Part shown: in pieces, positions 34,635 to 43,073 of the stretch
How the letters are laid out: each line of letters begins with the position of its first letter
Position numbering within the stretch: the first letter of the stretch is position 1
Origin: Ornithinicoccus sp045032955
GTDB taxonomy: Bacteria > Actinomycetota > Actinomycetes > Actinomycetales > Dermatophilaceae
DNA: 64,000 bases
Assembly: GCF_045032955.1 (NCBI RefSeq)
Contig: NZ_JBJFZU010000003.1
Coordinates: 248,001-312,000, forward strand
Direction: 5' to 3'
Position numbers and translations under genes: made by a program
The notes under the pieces: model-generated
The model's input: the letters and a program-made list of their open reading frames with translations, nothing else
Databases searched by the model: none
Told to the model about the DNA's origin: nothing

Positions 34635-35981
34635 GTGGCGCGCGTCCTCGTCGTCGCGGACGACCTCACCGGGGCCAACGCCTGCGCGGCCGGCTTCGCC
34701 CGGGAGGGCCTGCGGGCGGTCACCCTGGGCCAGCACGCGCAGTGGGGCACGATCGCCGAGTTCCACCCCCGCTTCGACACGATCGTGGTGACCACCGACT
34801 CCCGCCACCTACCCCCGGACACGGTCCGGGAGAGGGTGCGCAGGGCGGTCCGGGCCGGGTGGCCGGTGGAGCTGCTCAGCACCCGTGTCGACACCACCCT
34901 GCGGGGCAACCTGGGACCGGCGACCGAGGCCATGCTGGTCCAGGCGCGGGAGCTGGCCGAGGGACCGGTCGTCGCCCTGTGCCAGGTCGCGCACCCGGCC
35001 GCCGAGCGGGTGACCGTCGACGGGCACCAGCTCCTGCGCGGGGAGCTCCTCGAGCACACCGAGCTTGCCCACGACCCGCGCGCGCCGGTGGACACCTCGG
35101 ACGTCGCGCAGGTGCTGCGCCGGGGGAGCGACCTGGTGGTGGGCTCCGTCCCGCTGCGCCTGGTCACCGGCGCCACAGAGGACCTGGTCGCCGAGATCGC
35201 CCGGCTGGTCCGCGACGGCGTGGACGTCGTGGTCGCGGACGCGCTCACCGAGGAGCATCTGGACCGGGTCGCGGCGGCCGCGCTCCAGGCGACCGGTGCC
35301 GGCGAGGGGAGGTCGGAGGGCGTCTCCGTGCGGTGGATCTCGGTGGACGCGGGCCCGGGCGCCCTGGCACTGGCCAGGGCCCTCGGCCTGGGGTCCTCGG
35401 CGCCCACCCAGCCGCGGCTGGTGGTCTCCGGGTCCGCCACCGAGCTGACCCGTCGACAGCTGGCCCGGCTGGTCGCCGAACGCCCCTGCCGCACGGTCGC
35501 GCCGGTGCTGCGTCCGGACTCTGCGGTGCCCGACGTCGACGCCACCGTGCCGCGGGTCGTCGAGGCTGTGCAGGCCGCCGGACCCGACGAGATCGTCGTG
35601 CTGGCCACCGTGCTGGACGACACCGACCTGCGGACGCTGCAGGACGGCGAGGAGGCGGAGCTGCCCGCCGCGCTGGGGCGGTGCACCCGGCGGGTGCTGC
35701 AGGAGGTGAGCGTCGACGGCCTCTTCACCACCGGCGGCGACGTGACCGCCGCGGTGCTGCGCGAGCTCGACGGCCAGGGCATCGAGGTGGAGGGCGAGGT
35801 GGTCCCGCTGGCGGTCGCCGGCGAGGTCGTCTCCGGACCCTGGGCGGGTATGCCGGTGGTCACCAAGGGTGGTCTCATCGGTGACGACCGCACCACCATC
35901 GCGTGCCTGGACCGGCTGGACGTCCTCGCCCGGGCCCGCGCCCGCTCGGTCCGCAGCGCCGCCTCCCGGGAGCCGCTGTGA
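34635..35981 (+). CDS. Four-carbon acid sugar kinase (DUF1537/OtnK-DtnK family)
   Basis: 448 aa from GTG 34635, 4 nt after the permease stop. VLVVADDLTGANACAAGF is the diagnostic N-terminus; DTTLRGNLGPATEAML and, in the nucleotide domain, LVVSGSATELTRRQL, LFTTGGDVTAAVL and TKGGLIGD follow. Characterised DUF1537 enzymes phosphorylate D-threonate, D-erythronate or related acids at O4. The PdxA2 gene downstream argues for D-threonate or D-erythronate. Symbol dtnK would be reasonable if activity is confirmed. Confidence 0.9.
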   Translation: MARVLVVADDLTGANACAAGFAREGLRAVTLGQHAQWGTIAEFHPRFDTIVVTTDSRHLPPDTVRERVRRAVRAGWPVELLSTRVDTTLRGNLGPATEAMLVQARELAEGPVVALCQVAHPAAERVTVDGHQLLRGELLEHTELAHDPRAPVDTSDVAQVLRRGSDLVVGSVPLRLVTGATEDLVAEIARLVRDGVDVVVADALTEEHLDRVAAAALQATGAGEGRSEGVSVRWISVDAGPGALALARALGLGSSAPTQPRLVVSGSATELTRRQLARLVAERPCRTVAPVLRPDSAVPDVDATVPRVVEAVQAAGPDEIVVLATVLDDTDLRTLQDGEEAELPAALGRCTRRVLQEVSVDGLFTTGGDVTAAVLRELDGQGIEVEGEVVPLAVAGEVVSGPWAGMPVVTKGGLIGDDRTTIACLDRLDVLARARARSVRSAASREPL

Positions 35982-36084
35982 GAAGCCTTGACCACGCATA
36001 CCCGAACGCCCAGACATCCCCCGACGCACAGACATACCCGCACACCCACCGAGCCGGCCCCTGGGCCGGAAGGAGATGACCGAG
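35982..36084 (+). other. 103-nt gap with a hairpin before the PdxA2 gene
   Basis: CCGGCCC (36054-36060) and GGGCCGG (36063-36069) form a tight hairpin just before GGAAGGAG (36068-36075). It could limit access to the ribosome-binding site. The preceding part is C-rich and carries near repeats of AGACAT. AAGGAG touches ATG 36076 but is 9 nt from ATG 36085, which decides the start. Confidence 0.5.
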
Positions 36085-37134
36085 ATGACCGCTCCCGCCC
36101 CCGTACTGGCCCTGACCCTCGGTGACCCCGCGGGCATCGGCCCCGAGATCACCGCCGCCACCCTCGCCGAGTTCGCCGGGTCCGACGACCACCACGGGAT
36201 CGCCGTCGGCGACCGCGTCGCGCTGGACCGGGCGGTGCAGGCCCTCGGTCTCGACGTCGAGGTGCGCACCGTGACCGGCTGGGACACCCCGTCCGCCGGT
36301 GCCGGCGTGATCGACGTCCTCGACACGGGGGTGCTCGGCGACCGACCCGTCGAGTGGGGCGCTGTCGACGAGCGCGCCGGCCGCGCCGCGGTGACCGCGA
36401 TCGAGGTGGCCACCAGGGCGGCCCTCGAGCAGCAGGTCGCGGGCATCGTCACCGGACCCATCAACAAGGAGGCGGTCTGGGCCGCGGGCAGCGAGCACCT
36501 CGGGCATACCGAGATGCTCGGCGAGCTCACCGGCGTCACGAAGCAGGACACCATGTTCGTCGTCCGCAACGACGAGCACGGCGGCCACCACCTGCGGGTC
36601 TTCTTCGCCACCCGGCACATGTCGCTGCGCAAGGCGCTGGACGCGATCACCGTCGAGACCCAGGTCGAGTCCATCCGCAGGGCGCACCGCGCGCTGCAGG
36701 TCTTCGGGGTGGACGAGCCCCGGCTGGCGACCGCCGCGATCAACCCGCACGGCGGCGAGAACGGCGCCTTCGGCGACGAGGAGATCGAGATCCTGCGGCC
36801 CGCCGTGGAGCAGGTCAACGCCGCCGGGATGTCCGTCAGCGGCCCCATCCCGGCCGACTCGGTCTTCCACCACGGCCTCATCGGCCGCTACGACGGGGTG
36901 CTCTCGCAGTACCACGACCAGGGCCACATCGCCGCCAAGACCTACGACTTCGACGGCACCATCTCGGTGACCGTGGGGTTGCCGATCCTGCGCACCTCGG
37001 TGGACCACGGCACCGCCTTCGACATCGCGGGGAGTGGCCAGGCCGACCATGGCACGATGCGTTCGGCCTATCTCGCGGCGGTGGAGTATGCCCCGTTCGT
37101 CGCCGGGATCCGGGCCGAGTACCTCCCCGGCTGA
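36085..37134 (+). CDS. pdxA2: PdxA2-type 4-phospho-D-threonate/erythronate dehydrogenase
   Basis: 349 aa from ATG 36085. PdxA fold: LTLGDPAGIGPEI at the start, TGPINKEAVWAAG, GHTEMLGELTG (metal His), RHMSLRKALDAI, SQYHDQGHIAAK (two metal His) and DHGTAFDIAGSGQAD. True PdxA makes a vitamin B6 precursor; PdxA2 enzymes beside DUF1537 kinases oxidise 4-phospho-D-threonate or -erythronate to a keto acid that loses CO2 to give dihydroxyacetone phosphate. The genetic context supports PdxA2. Confidence 0.9.
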   Translation: MTAPAPVLALTLGDPAGIGPEITAATLAEFAGSDDHHGIAVGDRVALDRAVQALGLDVEVRTVTGWDTPSAGAGVIDVLDTGVLGDRPVEWGAVDERAGRAAVTAIEVATRAALEQQVAGIVTGPINKEAVWAAGSEHLGHTEMLGELTGVTKQDTMFVVRNDEHGGHHLRVFFATRHMSLRKALDAITVETQVESIRRAHRALQVFGVDEPRLATAAINPHGGENGAFGDEEIEILRPAVEQVNAAGMSVSGPIPADSVFHHGLIGRYDGVLSQYHDQGHIAAKTYDFDGTISVTVGLPILRTSVDHGTAFDIAGSGQADHGTMRSAYLAAVEYAPFVAGIRAEYLPG

Positions 37135-37145
37135 AGGGGGACCGG

Positions 37146-37949
37146 ATGGCGGAGCCGGCACGGTGGGTGAGCACCCACCAGCGTCACGAGCAGTTGCTGC
37201 ACCTGCTCCGGGCCGGGGTGGTGCGGGTCGAGGACCTCGCCGCCCGCACGGAGGTGTCGGAGTCGACGGTGCGCCGTGACCTGGCACGCCTCGAGGACGA
37301 GGGGCTGGTCGCGCGCACCTACGGGGGTGCGCGGCCGGCGGCCCCCTTCCGGGAGGTCGCCCTCGCCGAGCGGATGACCCAGGAGGTGGCTGCCAAGGCA
37401 CGGATCGGCGCGGCCGCCGCGGCCCTGGTGCGGGACGGCGCGACGGTCTTCGTGGACGCCGGGTCCACCTGCGCGCAGCTCGTGGAACGGCTCCGGGAGC
37501 ACCAGGGGCTCACGGTCGTCACCCGTGGGCTGGAGATCGCACTGCGGTTGGCCGAGCTCGACATCGAGACGGTCGTGGTGGGCGGTCGGGTCTCCGCCGG
37601 CAGCCACGGCACGAGCGGGTCCATCGCCCTGTTCGTGATGGAACGGCTCGCGGTGGACGTCGCCTTCCTGGGCTGCGACGCCGTCCATCCGACCCGGGGG
37701 GTGGGCGAGCCCACCCTGGAGGAGGCGGCGACCAAGGAGGCCGTCGCCCGCCAGGCCCGGCGCACGGTGGTGCTCGCCCACGCGGACAAGCTCGGTGCCT
37801 CCACGGTGCCCGCCTGGGGTGCACTGACCACCGGATGGACCCTGGTGACCGACGAGACCGGGCCTGAGCGGCTCGACCCCTACCGGCAGGCCGGGGTCGA
37901 GGTGCTCCCGGCGGGTGCCGACCAGGATCGACTCCTCGATGGACCGTGA
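37146..37949 (+). CDS. DeoR-family transcriptional regulator
   Basis: 267 aa. N-terminal DeoR HTH (RHEQLLHLLRAGVVRVEDLAARTEVSESTVRRDLARLEDEG) and sugar-phosphate-sensing domain (VFVDAGSTCAQLVERL, VVVGGRVSAGSHGTSG, AFLGCDAVHPTRGVGEPTLEEA). AAGGGGG lies just before ATG 37146. Last gene of the acid-sugar operon, so likely its repressor; effector probably a phosphorylated intermediate. Its end overlaps the helicase start by 11 nt. Confidence 0.92.
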   Translation: MAEPARWVSTHQRHEQLLHLLRAGVVRVEDLAARTEVSESTVRRDLARLEDEGLVARTYGGARPAAPFREVALAERMTQEVAAKARIGAAAAALVRDGATVFVDAGSTCAQLVERLREHQGLTVVTRGLEIALRLAELDIETVVVGGRVSAGSHGTSGSIALFVMERLAVDVAFLGCDAVHPTRGVGEPTLEEAATKEAVARQARRTVVLAHADKLGASTVPAWGALTTGWTLVTDETGPERLDPYRQAGVEVLPAGADQDRLLDGP

Positions 37950-40650
37950 GGCGCGGGAGCGGCTCCGGGCAGCCGCGGCGGCGGGGGAGCGGCTCGCCCC
38001 GGTGGCCGCACGGGTACGGGCGCACCGGGCGGCCACCCGGGGGCAGGCACGACGGGCGGCGGACGCGCTGGGTCGGCGGGTTGTTCGGGTGCGGCCGCCC
38101 GGTGAGCCCGGCTGGCAGGTGCTGGCGCTCGGCGACGACGACGCCGTGCCGCTGGGGGAGCTGGCCGCCGACCGGGCGCTGACCCCGGTCACGACCGAGG
38201 GTGAGGAGCTGCTGAGTTTCCTGGACGAGGAGGTCCCGGGTCTGCTGCGGCGTGCGCGGGCCCTGCTGGGCGTGCGCCGGTTCCTCACCCTCCCCGCCCG
38301 CCGGGACGAGGCCCGGGCCGCGGCCGACCTCCTGCTGCGGGACGAGCGGGAATGGGCGTCCCCGGCGACGGACGCGTGGCTGGAGCGCCTCGACGCGCAG
38401 GGGAGGGAGCCCGCGCTGCCGCTCGCCCTGACCTCCGCCCTGGACCCGGCGGTCGGGCTGCGCCCGCTGCTCACGGGGGCTACCCGCGACCACCCGCACC
38501 GCACCGTCGCGCACGAACGGGTCGTGGCCCTGCCCGACGGCGCGGCCGGTGACCTGGCCAAGGTCCGGGCGGTCGGCACCGTCATCATCCGGGCGCAGCA
38601 GGCGAGGGACGCGGCGGTCGGGGCCGGTGACGCGGTGCGCGGCGCCGCCGCGGACCTGCTCCTCTCCGGTATGCCCGTGGACCGGCTCCGGGAGGCCACC
38701 GGGGAGCGGCTGCGGATCGGTGCGCTGCGGGAGGCCGGGATCACCACGGTGGGGCAGGTCCTTGACCGGTCCGGGGACCTGACGGGCCTGCCCGGGGTCG
38801 GGGCGGTCACCGCCCGCCGGATGCTCGGTGCCGCACAGGCGCTCCGGACGCTCGCGCTGCAGGACGCGGTCGTCCGGCCCGACCCGCACCGGCGCTTCCC
38901 GGAGGTCGCCGCCCTGCTGAGGGCGCTGCATACCTGGGAGGTGCTGAGACAGGCGGCGCGTGCGGGCGACGTCGTCGCCCGTGCCCAGGCGCTGGAGGCC
39001 GTCGCTGCTGCGGTGCGCACCGGGGCCACCCGGACCACCCACCTGGCGGTCGTCGGCGACACACCGGAGGCGACCGCGCCCGAGCTGCTCCGGTTGCGCG
39101 ACGAGGTGCTCGGTGCGGCGGACCAGCTCGCGGCGGAGATGGAGGGGGCCACCGGGACCGACCCGTGGGCGGACTTCCTCGACCGGCCCGCCGTCTACTT
39201 CTCGTTGCTGTCCGAGCTGGGGCTGATCGAGGAGACCGGCACCTACGGCGACGTCCCGGACGACGTGGTCGAGGCGGTGCGCGAGCAGGAGCTGGACGCC
39301 ACCCACCTGCGCGTCTCGCTGCGCGGCTACCAGGCGTTCGCGGCCCGGTTCGCGCTGGTCCAGCGCAAGGTGATCATCGGCGACGAGATGGGGCTGGGCA
39401 AGACCGTCGAGGCGCTCGCCGTGCTGGCGCACCGGGTGAGCGACGGGGGCAGGTGGTTCCTGGTCGTCTGTCCGGCGGCGGTGATCAGCAGCTGGGTGCG
39501 GGAGATCGCGGACAAGACCGCGCTGGCCCCGCGGCGGCTGCACGGCGCGGACCGGGAGGAGGAGCTCGGGCGCTGGCGTGCGGAGGGTGGTGTGGCGGTC
39601 ACCAGCTACAGCACGCTGGCCGGCCTGTGGGACGAGCTGGACGGCTTCGAGGTCGACGCGCTGGTCGTCGACGAGGCCCACTACGTCAAGAACCCCGGGG
39701 CGGGGCGCTCGCGGCGGGTCGCCGCCCTGGTCCGGCGCACCGAGCACGTGATGCTGCTCACCGGGACGCCGATGGAGAACAGGGTGTCCGAGTTCGCGAC
39801 GCTCGTGGGGTACCTGCGTCCGGACCTGCTCGGGGGTGGCGGCCGCGACGGCGACGGCGGCGACGGCGACGGACTCCGGGACCACCTCGGACCGGTCGAG
39901 TTCCGGGCCCGGGTGGCGCCGGTATACCTGCGACGCAACACCGAGGACGTCCTGGTGGAGCTGCCGGACCTGGTTGAGGTGCAGGAGTGGCTGGAGTTCA
40001 CCGACGTGGACCGGGCCGCCTACCGGGAGGCGGTGGAGCAGGGGCGGTTCATGGCGATGCGCCAGGCCGCGTTCCGGGCCGGAGCCGCCTCGGCGAAGGG
40101 GGAACGGCTGATCGAGATCGTCGAGGAGGCCGAGGAGAACGGCCGCCGGGTGCTGGTGTTCTCGTACTTCCGTGACGTGCTCGAGCAGGTCGCCGCCATG
40201 CTCCCGGGGAGGGTCTTCGGCCCGCTCACCGGGTCGGTGGCGCCGGACGAGAGGCAGCGCGTCGTCGACGAGTTCTCGCGCACGGCGGACGGCGGCGGCT
40301 CGGTGCTCGTCGCCCAGATTCAGGCGGTGGGGGTGGGACTCAACATCCAGGCCGCCTCGGTGGTGGTCCTCTGCGAGCCGCAGCTGAAGCCGACCACCGA
40401 GTGGCAGGCGATCGCCCGGGCGCGCAGGATGGGCCAGCTGGAGTCGGTGCAGGTGCACCGGCTGCTGGCCGAGGACAGCGTCGACGAGCGGCTCGTCGAG
40501 CTGCTGTCCGGGAAGAGCCGGACCTTCGACAGCTTCGCGAGGGTCAGCGAGACCGCGCAGAACGCGCCGGAGGCCTACGACCTCAGCGAGGCGGACCTGG
40601 TCCGGCGTGTGCTGGCGGCCGAGCAGGAGCGGCTGCTCGGCGCTCCCTGA
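37939..40650 (+). CDS. SNF2-family DEAH helicase with internal helix-hairpin-helix motif
   Basis: 903 aa from ATG 37939 (GTG 37915 also possible). The N-terminal 440 residues are not ordinary helicase sequence; they include a helix-hairpin-helix-like element at about 270-300 (LREAGITTVGQVL, then LPGVGAVTARRMLGAAQAL). The motor follows: Walker A GDEMGLGKT (Lys488), DEAH 578-581 (VVDEAHYVKN), LLTGTPMENRVSEF, and the second RecA lobe with VLVFSYFRDVLEQ, LVAQIQAVGVGLNIQAA and QAIARARRMGQ. ATP-driven remodelling or translocation on DNA; partner unknown. The overlap with the DeoR gene is probably incidental. Confidence 0.92.
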   Translation: MDREARERLRAAAAAGERLAPVAARVRAHRAATRGQARRAADALGRRVVRVRPPGEPGWQVLALGDDDAVPLGELAADRALTPVTTEGEELLSFLDEEVPGLLRRARALLGVRRFLTLPARRDEARAAADLLLRDEREWASPATDAWLERLDAQGREPALPLALTSALDPAVGLRPLLTGATRDHPHRTVAHERVVALPDGAAGDLAKVRAVGTVIIRAQQARDAAVGAGDAVRGAAADLLLSGMPVDRLREATGERLRIGALREAGITTVGQVLDRSGDLTGLPGVGAVTARRMLGAAQALRTLALQDAVVRPDPHRRFPEVAALLRALHTWEVLRQAARAGDVVARAQALEAVAAAVRTGATRTTHLAVVGDTPEATAPELLRLRDEVLGAADQLAAEMEGATGTDPWADFLDRPAVYFSLLSELGLIEETGTYGDVPDDVVEAVREQELDATHLRVSLRGYQAFAARFALVQRKVIIGDEMGLGKTVEALAVLAHRVSDGGRWFLVVCPAAVISSWVREIADKTALAPRRLHGADREEELGRWRAEGGVAVTSYSTLAGLWDELDGFEVDALVVDEAHYVKNPGAGRSRRVAALVRRTEHVMLLTGTPMENRVSEFATLVGYLRPDLLGGGGRDGDGGDGDGLRDHLGPVEFRARVAPVYLRRNTEDVLVELPDLVEVQEWLEFTDVDRAAYREAVEQGRFMAMRQAAFRAGAASAKGERLIEIVEEAEENGRRVLVFSYFRDVLEQVAAMLPGRVFGPLTGSVAPDERQRVVDEFSRTADGGGSVLVAQIQAVGVGLNIQAASVVVLCEPQLKPTTEWQAIARARRMGQLESVQVHRLLAEDSVDERLVELLSGKSRTFDSFARVSETAQNAPEAYDLSEADLVRRVLAAEQERLLGAP

Positions 40651-40741
40651 GCGGTCGGGCGGAGCACGTCGAGTGCTGAGTGCCGCGGCGCGGTGAGGGT
40701 GCGGGCGGTTGTCCACAGGCGGCGTGTCGCCGACGCGGGGT

Positions 40742-40761
40742 TCGAACACATGTACTAGAAT
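40742..40761 (+). promoter_or_regulatory. SOS-box-like sequence and -10 box before the HNH gene
   Basis: TCGAACACATGTACTA (40742-40757) has a perfect left half and four of six right-half bases of the actinobacterial LexA site TCGAAC-N4-GTTCGA. TAGAAT (40756-40761) overlaps it as a good -10. Genes of the 13E12/DUF222 family are LexA-controlled in mycobacteria, which makes the match more credible. Confidence 0.45.
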
Positions 40762-40795
40762 GATGGTATCGAGAAGCCCAGGGGGGTGACATGCG

Positions 40796-43021
40796 ATGGC
40801 GACGCAGCCGATCGAGGAAGGGCCGGGCAGGCCCGGAGGTCACGGGCCTGGTGCTGGGGTGGGTCAGGACCATGGCGACCTGGCAACGCTTCTGGAGCGG
40901 GTGGGCACCCTGCAGTCGGGGGTGCGGGGGATGGGCGCCGGTGAGTGCCTGGAGGTGTTGGAGGCGTTGCACCGGTTGGGTGGGGTGGTGGACGCGGTGC
41001 GGGTGGACGTGATCGCGCAGCTCGCGGCGCGCACGGGTGAGGACCTGCTGGCCCGGGCTGGGGTCGGTGAGCCGGGGGAGCTGTCGCCCACGGGCAGGGA
41101 GCGGTGGCGGGCGAGGTGCAAGTCGGTGGCGGCGACCGAGGTCGCGGCGTTGACGGGGATGGGCAGGTGGCGTGCCCGCCAACTCGTCGCGGTCGCGCTG
41201 GCACCGAAAGCCGTGTCCGGCCCGGTGCGGGAAGGTCTGGTCGCGGGCGTCGTCACGTGGGGGCAGGTCGAGCACTTCTGGCGCCGCGCCGGGTCACTGC
41301 CGCACGAGCACGCCGCGGACGTCGCGACAGCGTTGTTCGCGACCGACACCACGGCGGACAAGGTCGCCGTCGAACGCCTCACCACCACCAGCCCGGACGA
41401 CACCGCAGACGGTGCTGGTGGTGGTGGGATCAGCAGGCAGCCGTGGCCGGCCAAGGTGTACGTCGAAGCCCTCGAACGAGAGGTGACCCGCGCCCAGGGA
41501 CGCGACCCCGCCGCAGACGCCGCCCACCGGGCGCAGGTGCATCAGGCGAGGTGCGCGTACGGGGTCATCGATGATGACGGCACCGGCCAGGTCATCATCA
41601 CCGGCGACGCCGCCTCGACCGCCGCGTGCGTGGACCGCCTTCATGTCCTGGCCCGTCGGGCACGCCTGGCCGGGGACGGGCGCACCGAGTCACAGCTACG
41701 CTCCGACATCGCCCGTGCCCTGCTCCTGCACGGCACCCTGCCCCTGCCCGACCTCGCCCACCATCCGCGCCCTCACGGCGACGGCTCGCACGGTGACCTC
41801 GGCGACGACTATGGGCTGGATACGGACGATGACCTGAGCGGGCTCATCACACCGGAGGAGATCGCGTCCCTGGCCCAGATCATCTCCGGCACCCCGACCT
41901 ACGACCTACAGGTCGTCATCCCCTGGGATGCCACGACCAACACCGCAGCCGTGTCGGTGCCTTGCTGTCGCTGCACAGGCCGAACAGGACTCGCCGTCCC
42001 AGCCATAGCCGATGAAGCGGTACATCCGAGCACCATGGCATTCGATCCGCTCCAGCAGCGCCGGTCGACTTCACCCTTGCCATCAGATCCACCCACACCA
42101 CCCGATCCGGGCGCAGACGTCATCCCGGGGGTCGGTCGGTTAGTGGGCAGGTTCCCGAGGTTCTTCACCACCGGGCAGATGAGACAGATGGTGCTGGCGC
42201 CGGGGACCACGTTGCACCGGGTGCTCACCGACCCCGCCGACGGGCGCTGCCTGGAACGAAGCATCGCCCGGTACACCCCCGACACGGCGATGCGCACCCA
42301 GGTCGCCGCAGCGGACCTGCTCTCCCGAGCCCCCGGCCAAACCCTGCCCGTCAGAGACGGCCAGCTCGACCACGTCCACGAATACCTGCTCGGCGGGGCC
42401 ACCACCGAAGCGAACCTGCAAGGCCTGGACACCGTGTTCCACGCGATGAAGACGCAGAAGTTCTGGCACGCCCAGATCGATACCACCCGGCACGTGACCT
42501 GGACCTCCTTCTTCGACCGCACCTACCGCACCCGCGCCCACGACTACACCCAATACCTCACCACAGGCACCACCCACACCGTGGACGGCGACACCGAGAG
42601 TGTCGACCTGCACGAGGATCCGCAGGTCGAAAAAGACACCAGACCACGCCCCGGGCGCCCCCTCAGCGCGGATGCCCGACGACACCTCGCCTCCCTGCTC
42701 GTCTACGCCGCTCTCGCCGCCCGCCAACGGGGCGCGCCCCTCGAGGCACGCGACGACGACCCCGACAGCGACACCGACCTCATCGGCCCCATCACCGACG
42801 CCCACAGGTCCATCCAGCTGCGCCATACCCACACCCGCGACCGCCGCCGCACCACGGGAGCCCACCCCGGCACCCCCACCCCCGAACACTTCGTCCAGCA
42901 CACCCCCGAGACCATCCTCGGAGCCGAGCACTGGACCGACCCCTTCACCGGACGAGACACCACCGGCAGCGCCGACGACACTCGACACCAGGCCTGGCGC
43001 GACGAACCCCCACCCTTCTGA
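40796..43021 (+). CDS. DUF222 / HNH endonuclease protein (13E12 repeat family)
   Basis: 741 aa. The N-terminal DUF222 region has LVAVALAPKAVSGPVREGLVAGVVTWGQVEHFWRRAG; the C-terminal HNH-like core is DHVHEYLLGGATTEANLQGLDTVFHAMKT (about 523-551), where the usual Cys and first His of LCxxHHxxK are changed. A region at about 41930-42110 is visibly less GC-rich and less regular in codon use, as if inserted or decaying. These proteins are multicopy in actinobacteria; nuclease activity is likely but not shown here. Start ATG 40796 follows AGGGGGG by 9 nt. Confidence 0.87.
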   Translation: MATQPIEEGPGRPGGHGPGAGVGQDHGDLATLLERVGTLQSGVRGMGAGECLEVLEALHRLGGVVDAVRVDVIAQLAARTGEDLLARAGVGEPGELSPTGRERWRARCKSVAATEVAALTGMGRWRARQLVAVALAPKAVSGPVREGLVAGVVTWGQVEHFWRRAGSLPHEHAADVATALFATDTTADKVAVERLTTTSPDDTADGAGGGGISRQPWPAKVYVEALEREVTRAQGRDPAADAAHRAQVHQARCAYGVIDDDGTGQVIITGDAASTAACVDRLHVLARRARLAGDGRTESQLRSDIARALLLHGTLPLPDLAHHPRPHGDGSHGDLGDDYGLDTDDDLSGLITPEEIASLAQIISGTPTYDLQVVIPWDATTNTAAVSVPCCRCTGRTGLAVPAIADEAVHPSTMAFDPLQQRRSTSPLPSDPPTPPDPGADVIPGVGRLVGRFPRFFTTGQMRQMVLAPGTTLHRVLTDPADGRCLERSIARYTPDTAMRTQVAAADLLSRAPGQTLPVRDGQLDHVHEYLLGGATTEANLQGLDTVFHAMKTQKFWHAQIDTTRHVTWTSFFDRTYRTRAHDYTQYLTTGTTHTVDGDTESVDLHEDPQVEKDTRPRPGRPLSADARRHLASLLVYAALAARQRGAPLEARDDDPDSDTDLIGPITDAHRSIQLRHTHTRDRRRTTGAHPGTPTPEHFVQHTPETILGAEHWTDPFTGRDTTGSADDTRHQAWRDEPPPF

Positions 43022-43029
43022 CACTGGTC

Positions 43030-43058
43030 CGGCGGCCCCGGGCGTCCCGGGGCCGCCG
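43030..43058. terminator. Bidirectional terminator hairpin
   Basis: CGGCGGCCCCGGG (43030-43042) pairs perfectly with 43046-43058 across a 3-nt loop, in the 52-nt gap between the convergent HNH and isomerase genes. Thirteen GC pairs without a T-run are typical of terminators in such genomes. Confidence 0.8.
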
Positions 43059-43073
43059 CTCGTCACCCGTGCC

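Noticed and set aside
36085..37134. Vitamin B6 biosynthetic pdxA
   Set aside because: The DUF1537 kinase, GntP permease and DeoR neighbours fit PdxA2 in acid-sugar breakdown; no other B6 gene is nearby.
37519..40749. 1076-codon minus-strand frame across the helicase
   Set aside because: It covers a textbook SNF2 helicase on the other strand and has the Arg/Pro/Gly bias of a shadow frame.
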